A DNA stretch of 64,000 nucleotides from Novosphingobium sp. 18050. GTDB taxonomy: Bacteria > Pseudomonadota > Alphaproteobacteria > Sphingomonadales > Sphingomonadaceae. Shown piece after piece: positions 18,937 through 27,170 of the stretch (the first letter of the stretch is position 1; each line of letters starts with the position of its first letter). Below the pieces are notes generated by a model. It saw only the letters and a program-made list of their open reading frames with translations. It was not told where the DNA came from and ran no database searches. The stretch lies in assembly GCF_902706195.1 (NCBI RefSeq), contig NZ_CACSJO010000026.1:1-64000 (forward strand). The letters are read 5' to 3'. The position numbers and the translations under genes were made by a program.

Positions 18937-19951
18937 TCGCCGTGCGCCGGAAAATGCGGCAGTATATATTCGGCCAGTTCCTGCATAGCGTCGGTCGCCG
19001 GGCGGCGCAGCGGCTTAAGATTAAGCGCCACATGGCTGACGCCCTGGGCTTCCTGGGTCTTCCAAAGCTCAAGCAGCGCCTTGCGGCCGATCGAGAAGCT
19101 GTTGCCGACATAGCGGAGCGGCTGTTCCGCATTCTCGGCAAGATCGAAGAACGAGCCGTAGCCATAGGGGCGAAAAACGTCGTCGGGCCAGTTCGCGCGC
19201 CACTCTTCGAGCAATTGTGGCAGCCGGTTGAAGTTGCTGAGGTGCCAGATCCAACCATCTGTATTGCCCGCGATCCAGCTCAGGTCCTGACGCGCGCGGC
19301 CAACCACGATCGTCGGGATACGACCCGCTGCCGGTTTGGGAATCAGATCGATGTTGCCTGACAGTGAACCGTAGTGGTCGCTTGTCGCGACCGGGAAGTC
19401 ATTCTCCGTCACAGTGCGGATGATCGCCTGTGCCTCGCGGTAGCGCGCGTCGCGATTGTCATAGTCTGCGCCAAAGGCAGGATATTCCGTGGCGCGGTCG
19501 CCGCTCGACAACCCCAGCACCAGCCTTCCACCGGCAGCACATCGACCGAAGCAGCCTGTTTGGCGACGATCAGCGGATCGCGCAGGGGCAGAACTATACC
19601 GGCCGTGCCCAGTGTGATGCGCTGCGTGTGCGCGGCGAGGAAGCCAAGATAGACGAATGGATCGAACACCTGGCCCGTATCGCCGAACGACGGGTCGTAG
19701 AAGGGCACGTCGTGCATCCACAGCGCGGCGAAGCCGGCTTCGTCGGCACGGCGCGCCATCGCTGCGTGATCGCGCATCGTGGGGAACGGGCTGTCGGGAT
19801 AGCCTTCCATCGGCATGATGAAGCCGAAGGTCAGGTGACCGGGGCGGAACACGCGCGAATAGCCGGGATGAGCGGCGAGATCGGCCGGCATACGCCCGAA
19901 ATCATGGGGAGCCGGTACGTCGGGAGTGGTAGCGGTGGTGGCGGTGAGCAT
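18933..19951 (-). pseudogene. Luciferase-like (LLM) flavin oxidoreductase with single-base frameshift
   Basis: The N-terminal half (FGFIMPMEGYPDSPFP, ARRADEAGFAALWMHDVPF) and the C-terminal half (RLVLGLSSGDRATEYPAF, GWIWHLSNFNRLPQ) belong to one LLM protein of about 340 residues, like the BA3436/TIGR03571 type. The frames meet near 19530: one base appears missing between SVDVLP and GGRLVLG. ATG 19951 is preferred because GGAGA precedes it. The 3' end overlaps the SnoaL-like gene. LLM enzymes use reduced flavin to oxygenate or oxidise small substrates. A sequencing slip is possible, as only one base is involved. Confidence 0.8.
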
Positions 19952-20017
19952 AGAAATCTCCATCCGGGCCGTCGCGCATAGCAGCGGCCCGTTCTCAAAT
20001 GGGGAAAGGCGTAGCGC

Positions 20018-20791
20018 CTAGGCGACGCTGTCGAGGCGCAGACCGCGCGGCGGGATCGGACGCTGGTCGAGCGGCCATGCTGCGATATCGAACGCGCTGA
20101 ACTTCTGCCCCGGGGGCAGCTTGGCATTGTCCGCGTCGCGCGCGTAATCGGCATAGACCTTGATCAAGTCCTCGAGCGGCGGCGCGGTATCGCGCACCAC
20201 GTCAAGCGCCTCGGCCGCATCGCGCCACGCTCGAACACGAGCGAACTCCTCGGTGTCAGGCACTTCGAAGAAGCGATAATGCTCGACGATGCGCCACCGC
20301 TGGAAGAACGGGCCGAAGCTGTAATCGGCCAGCGTCGGGCGATCGAACAGTAGCCCGTACCCGGTGCTGAATTCGCGCAGCCGGGCATCGACCCAGCGCC
20401 AGGCATCGAGCGCATGATCGCGCAATTCGGCATCGCGCTTCGGGTCCTGGTTGCGCAGCAGCTTATAGAGCCGCGGCACGAAATTCTCAGTGCCATAGGC
20501 GATGATAAGCCGCGAAACGGCGCGCTGATAGGCGTCTTCCGGCAGCAATTTCTCGCCTGGGAAAACCTCGTCGACATATTCTGCGATGACTTCGCTTTCG
20601 TAGAGCGGGCGGCCATCATGGACCAGCGCGGGCACTTTGCCGTTGGGCGATAGCGCCATGAACCAGGCGGGATACGGCTTCTTGGTGATATCCATCTCGT
20701 GCAGATCGTGCGGCACCTGCTTGACGGCCAGCGCGATGCGGGTGCGCTGCGCGAAGGGGCAGAACTGCCACGAATATAGGGTCACGCTCAT
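20018..20791 (-). CDS. Glutathione S-transferase (omega-like, Cys-type)
   Basis: A 257-residue cytosolic GST. The N-terminal thioredoxin fold has the CPFAQR motif at residues 11-16, where Cys11 would act on glutathione as in omega-class or reductive-dehalogenase-like GSTs. PNGKVPALVHDG and YESEVIAEYVDE mark the glutathione-binding cis-Pro and Glu-Ser pair. An all-helical C-terminal domain follows. The start overlaps the cupin gene stop as ATGA; it ends in TAG. In this cluster it may remove glutathione from, or add it to, an intermediate (inference). Confidence 0.9.
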   Translation of the reverse strand: MSVTLYSWQFCPFAQRTRIALAVKQVPHDLHEMDITKKPYPAWFMALSPNGKVPALVHDGRPLYESEVIAEYVDEVFPGEKLLPEDAYQRAVSRLIIAYGTENFVPRLYKLLRNQDPKRDAELRDHALDAWRWVDARLREFSTGYGLLFDRPTLADYSFGPFFQRWRIVEHYRFFEVPDTEEFARVRAWRDAAEALDVVRDTAPPLEDLIKVYADYARDADNAKLPPGQKFSAFDIAAWPLDQRPIPPRGLRLDSVA

Positions 20792-21195
20792 GCGATCGGC
20801 TCCTGCTGGCGAAGAATGAAATCCGGGGCGGTGGGCGACTGGTCCGGCACGGGCGGCGTTTCCAGGCTGATGTCCGCCTCGTCGAGGTTCGCCGGCGAGT
20901 GAACGAGGAACAGCTTGAGATCGCCCTCATAATCGTACGGCGTGTTGCGGGGCACGAGCACGACATCGCCGGTGACGACTTCAAAGCCTTCGTCCGCTAC
21001 GGTAAATCGCCCTGCGCCTTCGAGCACCAGGTAGACGCGATCCGAGGCGATGTTCTTAATCTTGCCGTGACGGCTTTGGGTGCGGAACACGCCGCAACCG
21101 AGCCGGTCGAAGTCGTTCGCCGAGACGATCGGTCGTCCCTGGACGCTGGGTCGGCCGACGGTTTTGTTCGGATCGGGCTGATAATGATAGCGCAT
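20788..21195 (-). CDS. Small cupin-domain protein
   Basis: A 135-residue single-cupin protein: VYLVLEGAGRFTVADEGFEVVTGDVVLVPRNTPYDYEG is the conserved beta-barrel core. The usual HxH metal pair of the first cupin motif is not obvious. The start at 21195 is chosen for the strong AAGGAGG site 7 bases upstream; the longer frame would add unrelated residues. It is the first gene of the five-gene redox cluster and is divergent from a LysR gene 109 bases away. Confidence 0.8.
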   Translation of the reverse strand: MRYHYQPDPNKTVGRPSVQGRPIVSANDFDRLGCGVFRTQSRHGKIKNIASDRVYLVLEGAGRFTVADEGFEVVTGDVVLVPRNTPYDYEGDLKLFLVHSPANLDEADISLETPPVPDQSPTAPDFILRQQEPIA

Positions 21196-21256
21196 CGCGG
21201 CCTCCTTGATGATGGAGCCTAGGTAGGCGGTTGCGCGTTGCGGAATAAGCCGGCAC

Positions 21257-21288
21257 GTTGTCCGCTCTTTACGGATGATAGTGTCCGC
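21257..21288. promoter_or_regulatory. Candidate LysR regulatory site between cupin and LysR genes
   Basis: Two copies of TGTCCGC (21259-21265 and 21282-21288), 23 bases apart start to start (about two helical turns), lie in the 109-base divergent intergenic region. Paired sites of this kind suit a LysR tetramer. No direct evidence of binding. Confidence 0.3.
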
Positions 21289-21304
21289 AATCAGGTGTAT
21301 GGCG

Positions 21305-22195
21305 ATGGATAAAATCGGAAGTCTCACGGTGTTCGTAGCCGTCGCCGAGGCTGGCAGTTTCGCGAGCGCAGGCCGTCACCTCGGCGTTTCGGCCTCGGCG
21401 ATCGGCAAGAGCATCGCGCGACTGGAGGAGCGGGTGGCGGTGCGGCTGTTTCACCGCAGTACGCGGAGCATCGCGCTTACCTCGGAGGGCAGCCGTTTCC
21501 TCGAACGCGCGCGGCGCATTCTGGCCGAAATCGAAGCCGCCGAGCAGGAACTTGGCGAAGCCGCGGCACGGCCCGGCGGGCGGTTGCGGATCAGCCTGCC
21601 GATGCTGGGCGAGCCATTCAGCACGACTTTCGCCGCCTTTGCCAAGGCCTATCCCGAGATCCTACTGGACGCGGTGTTTACTGATCGGATGGTCGATGTC
21701 GTCGAAGAAGGCTTTGACGCAGTTCTGCGCACCGGAGAGATTGCCGATAGCGGGCTTACCGCGCGGCGGCTGGGCAGCTTCCGGATGATGCTGGTGGCGT
21801 CGCCCGCATATCTTGCGGATGTGCCGGCCCCGCGCCATACCACCGACCTGGCAGCGCAACGTTGCATCGTCTTCCGCTTTTCCGAAACCGGTCGCTTCCA
21901 GCCCTGGCTGCTGGCGGCCGACGAAGGCCTTGTGGCGATCGAGCCCAAACCGGCGATCTTGTGCAGCAGCTTGGAGGGCCGGCTGGGCCTGGCCCGCGCC
22001 GGCGCTGGCATCGCCTATCTGCCCGATTTCACCGTGCGCGATGATCTCGCCGCGGGCACGCTGGTGCCGGTGCTGGATACGCACACGACCTACAGCAACA
22101 GCGTCAGGCTGTTATGGGCAGCGGGCCGCCACATGCCGCCCAAGCTGCGCGCCTTCGTCGACTTCCTGACGGCGCACCTGCCGCTTAATCCGTAA
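21305..22195 (+). CDS. LysR-family transcriptional regulator
   Basis: A 296-residue LysR protein with the N-terminal helix-turn-helix (VFVAVAEAGSFASAGRHL, VSASAIGKSIARLEERV) and a periplasmic-binding-type effector domain. It matches the CrgA/DmlR-like group (TRSIALTSEG, PGGRLRISLP). ATG 21305 is favoured; ATG 21299 in the same frame is possible. It is divergent from the cupin-GST-LLM-SnoaL-OYE cluster and is its likely regulator. Confidence 0.9.
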   Translation: MDKIGSLTVFVAVAEAGSFASAGRHLGVSASAIGKSIARLEERVAVRLFHRSTRSIALTSEGSRFLERARRILAEIEAAEQELGEAAARPGGRLRISLPMLGEPFSTTFAAFAKAYPEILLDAVFTDRMVDVVEEGFDAVLRTGEIADSGLTARRLGSFRMMLVASPAYLADVPAPRHTTDLAAQRCIVFRFSETGRFQPWLLAADEGLVAIEPKPAILCSSLEGRLGLARAGAGIAYLPDFTVRDDLAAGTLVPVLDTHTTYSNSVRLLWAAGRHMPPKLRAFVDFLTAHLPLNP

Positions 22196-22245
22196 GCGCT
22201 GGGTTGTCCCGAAAGCGGGGCTTATTCGAGGAGCACTATCTCGCA

Positions 22246-23154
22246 TCACTGCAACGCGAAGGTCCATGAATATTCGCCGTCCCGTTTGCTGACCATTCCT
22301 GCCGACGAAGCGGCGAAATGGGCACTGAACAGCATGGCGCCTTCATCGACCGCAAAATCCAGAGCCCAAATCCGGGATGTCAGGGTCGTCTCTCTTTCCG
22401 GGTCGAATATAGACAGCAGATGCGGGGCCATCACCTGAACGGGATGGTGAAACACGTCGCCCGAGAAAAGCGCTTTCGCCCCCGCACTCTCCAGAACAAT
22501 CGATGCGTGATCCGCTGAATGACCGGGCGTCGAATGGAACGAGAAGCCCGGAATCCATTCCTGACCATCGACTATGATCATGTCGGCAAGCCCTGCCTCG
22601 ACGATGGGGGTCACGCTGTCCTGCTGGGTCTGGAAACTGGTGCGATGCCGATTGTCCGAGTTGGCCGGGTCACGGAAAAAGGCATATTCCTTTGCGGAGA
22701 ACAAATAGCGCGCATTGGGAAATGTCGGTGCCCATCGCCTATCGATAAGGCGGGTGTTCCAGCCCACATGATCGACATGCAGATGGGTGTGCAGCACATA
22801 GTCGACCGCCTCCGGAGTGACGCCCAGTGCTTTCAGACGCGCCAGGTAAGGAGTGGAGAGCTGATCGAAATAGGGCGCAAACGGACGCGACTTGCCATTG
22901 CCCGCGCCTGTGTCGATCAGGATGATCTTGCCGCCCAGCCATACGACGCAGCCCAGCCATACGACGCAGCTATGAATGCTGAGAACGATGCGTTGGCAGT
23001 CAGCCGACACTGTCATGGGCAGCCGGTCAAGCAACGGCACATGCGCATCCCCCCAATCTGGGAGGAGATCGGAGAGCGTGAAGGCGTCGATCTCGCAATC
23101 GGTTACGCGAGCCACCTTCGCATTGCCAACGGTGTAAACGGGGGTGGGCGACAT
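22246..23154 (-). CDS. Metallo-beta-lactamase-fold hydrolase
   Basis: A 302-residue MBL-fold protein similar to AHL lactonase/ methyl parathion hydrolase-like enzymes. HTHLHVDHVGW supplies the HxHxDH zinc ligands, STPGHSADH the next His, FSGDVFHHP the bridging Asp, and LFSAHFA the last His. Residues about 62-73 are an exact doubled hexapeptide CVVWLG-CVVWLG, coded by an 18-base tandem repeat at about 22935-22970; it sits in the strand before KIILIDTG. It has no export signal. It diverges from a LysR gene. Confidence 0.85.
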   Translation of the reverse strand: MSPTPVYTVGNAKVARVTDCEIDAFTLSDLLPDWGDAHVPLLDRLPMTVSADCQRIVLSIHSCVVWLGCVVWLGGKIILIDTGAGNGKSRPFAPYFDQLSTPYLARLKALGVTPEAVDYVLHTHLHVDHVGWNTRLIDRRWAPTFPNARYLFSAKEYAFFRDPANSDNRHRTSFQTQQDSVTPIVEAGLADMIIVDGQEWIPGFSFHSTPGHSADHASIVLESAGAKALFSGDVFHHPVQVMAPHLLSIFDPERETTLTSRIWALDFAVDEGAMLFSAHFAASSAGMVSKRDGEYSWTFALQ

Positions 23155-23243
23155 TCATGGTTCCTTTCGAACAGGAATATGTCGCTCCGATTGATAATTT
23201 AGAATATCGTAGGATTTCACATATTGATGACCATGAGTTGTGA

Positions 23244-24146
23244 ATGAAGGCAGGTGAAATCCTTGAACTGAACATGTTTGTCGCCGTGGGGCGAACCGGT
23301 CGGTTCGCGGCGGCGGCGGTTCAATTGAGCGTGACGCCATCGGCGGTGAGCCAGTCAATCCGCCGTCACGAAGCCAGGCTCGGCACGCGCCTTTTCTCCC
23401 GTACCACGCGCAGCGTTTCCCTTACCGAAGCGGGCCAGACCCTGCTGGCCGAGGTTGGCCCTGCTCTTGACGCTTTGTCGCTGGCGGAGCGAACCTTGAT
23501 AGCAGGTCAGCGACAATCCGTCGGCAAGGCGCGGCTGAGCGTATCCACGGTCGCGATGGAATTGCTGCTGGCCCCTGTCGTCGCCGATTTTCGACAGGCG
23601 TATTCCGGGTTTCATCTCGACATTGTAGTGGAGGACAGGCTGACCGATCAGATCGCCCAGCACTATGATGCGGTCATCCGGCGCGGCGACCTGCTTGAAC
23701 AGGATATGATCGGCCGGCGCCTCAGCGGCGATGATCGCCTGATCCTGGTCGCATCCGATGCTTGGGCAGCCGGTCGCCCGCCGCCAGTACACCCTCGCGA
23801 TCTTGCGCCGGACCGGATCGTGATCCGTCGGCCGCGTTCGGGAGCGATCTTGCCCTGGTCGATCGCACGCGCAGATGAAGCCATCACCTTGCGAGGCTCC
23901 TCCGGCCTGATCGTCGAGCAAGCTACAGCAGCTCGGCAATATGCGCTGAACGGTCTCGGCGTAGCCTTATTGGCGCATAATTTTGTTTCCGGGTTTTTGG
24001 ACAATGGCCAGTTGCAATGGATTCTGCCCGAATGGAGCGCGCCGCTTGCGGGCTTTTACATGATGTATGCGCATCGTGGACATCTGGCGCCGCCGTTGGA
24101 GGATTTGATAAGGCGAATGCAGGCTTCAGCGCCTTCCCCTCCTTGA
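23244..24146 (+). CDS. LysR-family transcriptional regulator
   Basis: A 300-residue LysR protein: HTH with MFVAVGRTGRFAAAAVQLSV (read in two parts) and SAVSQSIRRHEARLGTRL, then an effector domain with a C-terminal YMMYAHRGHLAPPL typical of the CrgA-like group. It is divergent from the MBL-fold hydrolase with an 89-base AT-richer gap, so it probably regulates that gene. Complete at both ends. Confidence 0.9.
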   Translation: MKAGEILELNMFVAVGRTGRFAAAAVQLSVTPSAVSQSIRRHEARLGTRLFSRTTRSVSLTEAGQTLLAEVGPALDALSLAERTLIAGQRQSVGKARLSVSTVAMELLLAPVVADFRQAYSGFHLDIVVEDRLTDQIAQHYDAVIRRGDLLEQDMIGRRLSGDDRLILVASDAWAAGRPPPVHPRDLAPDRIVIRRPRSGAILPWSIARADEAITLRGSSGLIVEQATAARQYALNGLGVALLAHNFVSGFLDNGQLQWILPEWSAPLAGFYMMYAHRGHLAPPLEDLIRRMQASAPSPP

Positions 24147-24194
24147 TCCCGCCATCCCGCAGTAGGGCGCGAGACGGCCGGGCGGTTCCCCGGT

Positions 24195-24300
24195 TCGACT
24201 GGCCATAGGCGAATTTCCGGTCCGGAGCCAGATCGCGCGGATAGCTGACATCTACGGGGTGTCGGCTGCGGACCAATTCAAGCTATTTGTGCCACGACCG
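24195..24300. repeat. Dispersed intergenic repeat, copy 4 (degenerate)
   Basis: ggccataggcgaatttccgg, tccggagcc, ggatagctgacatct and ggaccaattcaagctatttg align with the cgataggag-tccggagctgg-gatagctgaca core of copies 2/7 and with the caattcaagccattcg end of copy 8. The remaining part of 24147-24430 shows nothing else. Confidence 0.5.
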
Positions 24301-24430
24301 TCGGACGTCTATCGCTAACAGCCAGTCATTTGTGTGGGGCGAGCGGCCGTCAGCAGTGCGACCAATGGTCGTATTTGAAGCCCGGCCGTTGCTGTCAGCG
24401 GACGTTGTTATGCTGGCTCATGAAACTTAG

Positions 24431-25321
24431 CTAAGCCGCGAAGTCCTCGTGCAACCGTGCTCTCAGCCATTGGCCAAAAGCAACTATAGCGTTGGCCCGG
24501 CCGGCCGGGGCCGGTGCGGTGACGAAATGATAGGCCCCCTCGAACGGGACCTCCGTCGGCGACAGCCGGACCAACTGACCCTTTGCGAGCGCGTCATGCG
24601 CTATCACCTGGCGCACCAGCCCGACGCCGTGCCCGGCGATAGCGGCGTCCAGCATGAGGCCGGCATCGTCGTAAGCGAGGGAATCGATCGGCTCTGCGAT
24701 CGTGAGACCTGCACGCTGGAACCACGGCATCCAAGGATGCCAGCTATTTCGCAGGAGATGGCATCGACCAAAATCCTCTGGCCCCTTGATCCCCATTCTC
24801 GCCTTGTAGTTGGGTGAACAAGCGGGGAAGAGCGTGTCCCCGATCAGGCGTTCCGCAGTCACGCCCTGCCAACGACCGGTGCCGTAGCGGATCGCCGCGT
24901 CGACCCCGCGCGGCCCGATCTTGCTCACCTCCAAGCGGGCATCGAGCGCAATCGAGATTTTTGGATTTGCGAGATGGAAAGCCTCTAGCCGGGCCACTAG
25001 CCAGTTCGCGGCAAAGGAAGGCAGCACGCCGATCCGCAGCACCTGCTGGTCTGACGCGCCTGGCGGCGGAAAAACGCTGGCGATCAAGTCGAGCGACTGG
25101 CGGATAACGGGAAGCAATTTGCGGGCTGCGGCAGTCGGTTCCATGCTGTTACCGCGCCGGTCGAACATCGTTTCGCCAACCCGTTCCTCGATCTCACGAG
25201 CATGATGGCTGATTGCCCCATGCGTGAGCCCCAGCTCCTCCGCCGCGCGCGAAAAGCTGCGGTGGCGCGCTGCGGCCTCAAACGCACGAAGAGTTTGGAT
25301 CGAGGGCGGTCGGTACATCAT
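24431..25321 (-). CDS. LysR-family regulator, GcvA type
   Basis: A 296-residue LysR protein whose N-terminus (PPSIQTLRAFEAAARHRSFS, RAAEELGLTHGAISHH) and RIGVLPSFAANWLVARL are diagnostic of the GcvA/AmpR-like branch. It also has the conserved GVGLVRQ near the C-terminus. It diverges from the MFS-GNAT-threonine aldolase operon, with the intergenic space (25322-25398) only 77 bases, and is its likely regulator. Confidence 0.9.
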   Translation of the reverse strand: MMYRPPSIQTLRAFEAAARHRSFSRAAEELGLTHGAISHHAREIEERVGETMFDRRGNSMEPTAAARKLLPVIRQSLDLIASVFPPPGASDQQVLRIGVLPSFAANWLVARLEAFHLANPKISIALDARLEVSKIGPRGVDAAIRYGTGRWQGVTAERLIGDTLFPACSPNYKARMGIKGPEDFGRCHLLRNSWHPWMPWFQRAGLTIAEPIDSLAYDDAGLMLDAAIAGHGVGLVRQVIAHDALAKGQLVRLSPTEVPFEGAYHFVTAPAPAGRANAIVAFGQWLRARLHEDFAA

Positions 25322-25398
25322 TGGATGTTAGCGAAATTGACATCCTTCGCCAACTTTATTGGTTCGGTTTCCAGCGCGTGACGGTTTATCTGGTCAGA

Positions 25399-26661
25399 AT
25401 GACACGCCGTTATCATCCGGCGATGCTGGTCGTCGCTGTCACCTTCTTCGCGCTGCTGTTCTCCGCCGGGCTGCGTTCTGCGCCAGGTGTGATGATGCTG
25501 CCGCTGGAGCTGCATTTTGGCTGGGACCGCGCGACGATCTCGTTCGGAGCGGCACTCGGCATCCTGCTCTACGGTCTGGTCGGTCCGTTCGCCGCAGCGC
25601 TCATGCTCAGCGTCGGGATCAAGCGGACGATGCTCGCCGGCCTCGCGCTGATGGCGGTATCGACTTTCGCGAGCCAATGGATGACGCTGCCGTGGGAATA
25701 CGTGCTGACTTGGGGCGTGATGTCCGGGATCGGCTCTGGCGCGGTAGCATCCGTTCTGGGCGCGGCGGTGGTCAATCGCTGGTTCGCGACGCGGCAGGGG
25801 CTCGTCATGGGGCTGCTGAGCGCCAGCACGGCCACGGGATCGCTGGTATTCCTGCCCCTGCTGGCCTGGCTGTCGCAAGGCGGCGCGTGGAAGCCGGTCG
25901 CGCTGGCTGTGAGCCTCGGCTGCGCCGCGCTGATCCCGCTGGTCGCCTTCTTCATGCCCGAACGCCCCGAACAACGGGGCGCTCGCCGGTTCGGTGAAGC
26001 GGCGGACACACCGGCTGCGCCTGCGATGAAACAGGCGGCGACTCCATGGCTGGCGATCGAGGCGCTGATGCGCGATGGAAGGCAGCCGATTTTCTGGTTG
26101 CTGGCGGGCACCTTCTTTGTTTGCGGCCTGACCACAAACGGCCTCGTGGGCACGCACATGATCGCATTCTGCGGCGATCACGGCATCGCGCCCGTCGCCG
26201 CGGCGGGGCTGCTGTCGTTGATGGGTTTCTTCGACCTGATCGGCACGACCGCGTCTGGCTGGCTGACCGATCGTTACGACCCGAAGAAGCTCCTGGCAGT
26301 CTATTACGGCATGCGCGGGCTGTCGCTGATCGCCCTGCCGTTCATCGACTTCGGCATGGTCAGCCTGACCGTCTTCGCCGTGTTCTACGGCCTCGACTGG
26401 ATCGCGACCGTACCGCCCACGGTGAAGCTCGCCAACAATGCCTTTGGCGAGCGCGACGGGCCGATCGTGTTCGGTTGGGTGCTGGTGGCGCACCAGATGG
26501 GCGCTGCGGTCGCGGCATTCGGCGCCGGAGTGATCCGCGAGGTGGTCGGCACCTACACGCCGGCATTCGTGCTGGCGGGCATCTTCGCGGTCCTCGCCTC
26601 GCTGGTGTTCGTCGGCGGCCTGGGCCGTCGCAGGCGTCCTCTGGTGGCGAGGACGGCATGA
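25399..26661 (+). CDS. MFS transporter (OFA/MCT-like)
   Basis: A 420-residue, 12-helix transporter of the oxalate/formate antiporter-monocarboxylate porter type, with GLRSAPGVMMLPLE in helix 1, GAVVNRWFATRQG loop 4-5 (the conserved NRWF...RRG signature) and a large central loop. ATG 25399 is chosen over a TTG that overlaps the LysR start, because the hydrophobic helix begins at once. It is the first gene of a three- to four-gene operon. The substrate is probably a small carboxylate or amino acid (inference from the downstream aldolase). Confidence 0.85.
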   Translation: MTRRYHPAMLVVAVTFFALLFSAGLRSAPGVMMLPLELHFGWDRATISFGAALGILLYGLVGPFAAALMLSVGIKRTMLAGLALMAVSTFASQWMTLPWEYVLTWGVMSGIGSGAVASVLGAAVVNRWFATRQGLVMGLLSASTATGSLVFLPLLAWLSQGGAWKPVALAVSLGCAALIPLVAFFMPERPEQRGARRFGEAADTPAAPAMKQAATPWLAIEALMRDGRQPIFWLLAGTFFVCGLTTNGLVGTHMIAFCGDHGIAPVAAAGLLSLMGFFDLIGTTASGWLTDRYDPKKLLAVYYGMRGLSLIALPFIDFGMVSLTVFAVFYGLDWIATVPPTVKLANNAFGERDGPIVFGWVLVAHQMGAAVAAFGAGVIREVVGTYTPAFVLAGIFAVLASLVFVGGLGRRRRPLVARTA

Positions 26662-26687
26662 CAAACGCGGAAAACAGGAAGGCTCGC

Positions 26688-27170
26688 ATGTCACTTGAAA
26701 TCACCCCCATCGACGCCGCCCGCACCGACGCCTTCGGCGCAGTATGGATACCCTGGCTGCGGGACACGATGGGGCGCACGCCGGAGCCGGAGGACTTGGA
26801 GGTTATGGCCGATCCCGGCGCCTACTACCGCGCGACCGGCGGAGAGGCGTTCCTCGCATCGATCGACGGCGAAGTCGTCGGTGTGGTCGCGGTCAAGGGG
26901 CTGGGCGTCTCGGGCTTCGAGTTCTGCAAGCTGGTCGTCGGCGAGGCCGCGCGCGGACACGGCGCGGGGCGTGCGCTGGTTGAGACATGCCTGAGGTTCG
27001 CGGCCGAACGTGGCGGTCCGGCGCTCTACCTCCAGTCCTTCAAGGCGCTCGACGTGGCGCTCGACCTCTATCGCCGCATGGGGTTCCGCGATGCGGCCCC
27101 GCCCCCCGGGATGACAATCCTGAGCCGCACCGAAGTCATCATGTCCAGGGAAGCGAACACCGTTCCATGA
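26688..27170 (+). CDS. GNAT-family N-acetyltransferase
   Basis: A 160-residue GNAT protein: FCKLVVGEAARGHGAGRALVE is the acetyl-CoA pyrophosphate-binding motif A (V-x-x-x-x-R-G-x-G-x-G/A), followed by LYLQSF and ALDLYRRMGF (motif B). ATG 26688 has GGAAGG 8 bases upstream; an alternative ATG at 26658 overlaps the MFS stop as ATGA and would add 10 residues. The 3' end overlaps the aldolase start. The acyl acceptor is unknown; acetylation of an amino acid would fit the operon. Confidence 0.85.
   Translation: MSLEITPIDAARTDAFGAVWIPWLRDTMGRTPEPEDLEVMADPGAYYRATGGEAFLASIDGEVVGVVAVKGLGVSGFEFCKLVVGEAARGHGAGRALVETCLRFAAERGGPALYLQSFKALDVALDLYRRMGFRDAAPPPGMTILSRTEVIMSREANTVP

Noticed and set aside
25318..26694. 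458-codon minus-strand open frame antisense to the MFS gene
   Set aside because: Gln/Arg/His-rich composition typical of a shadow frame, while the plus frame has 12 clear membrane helices.
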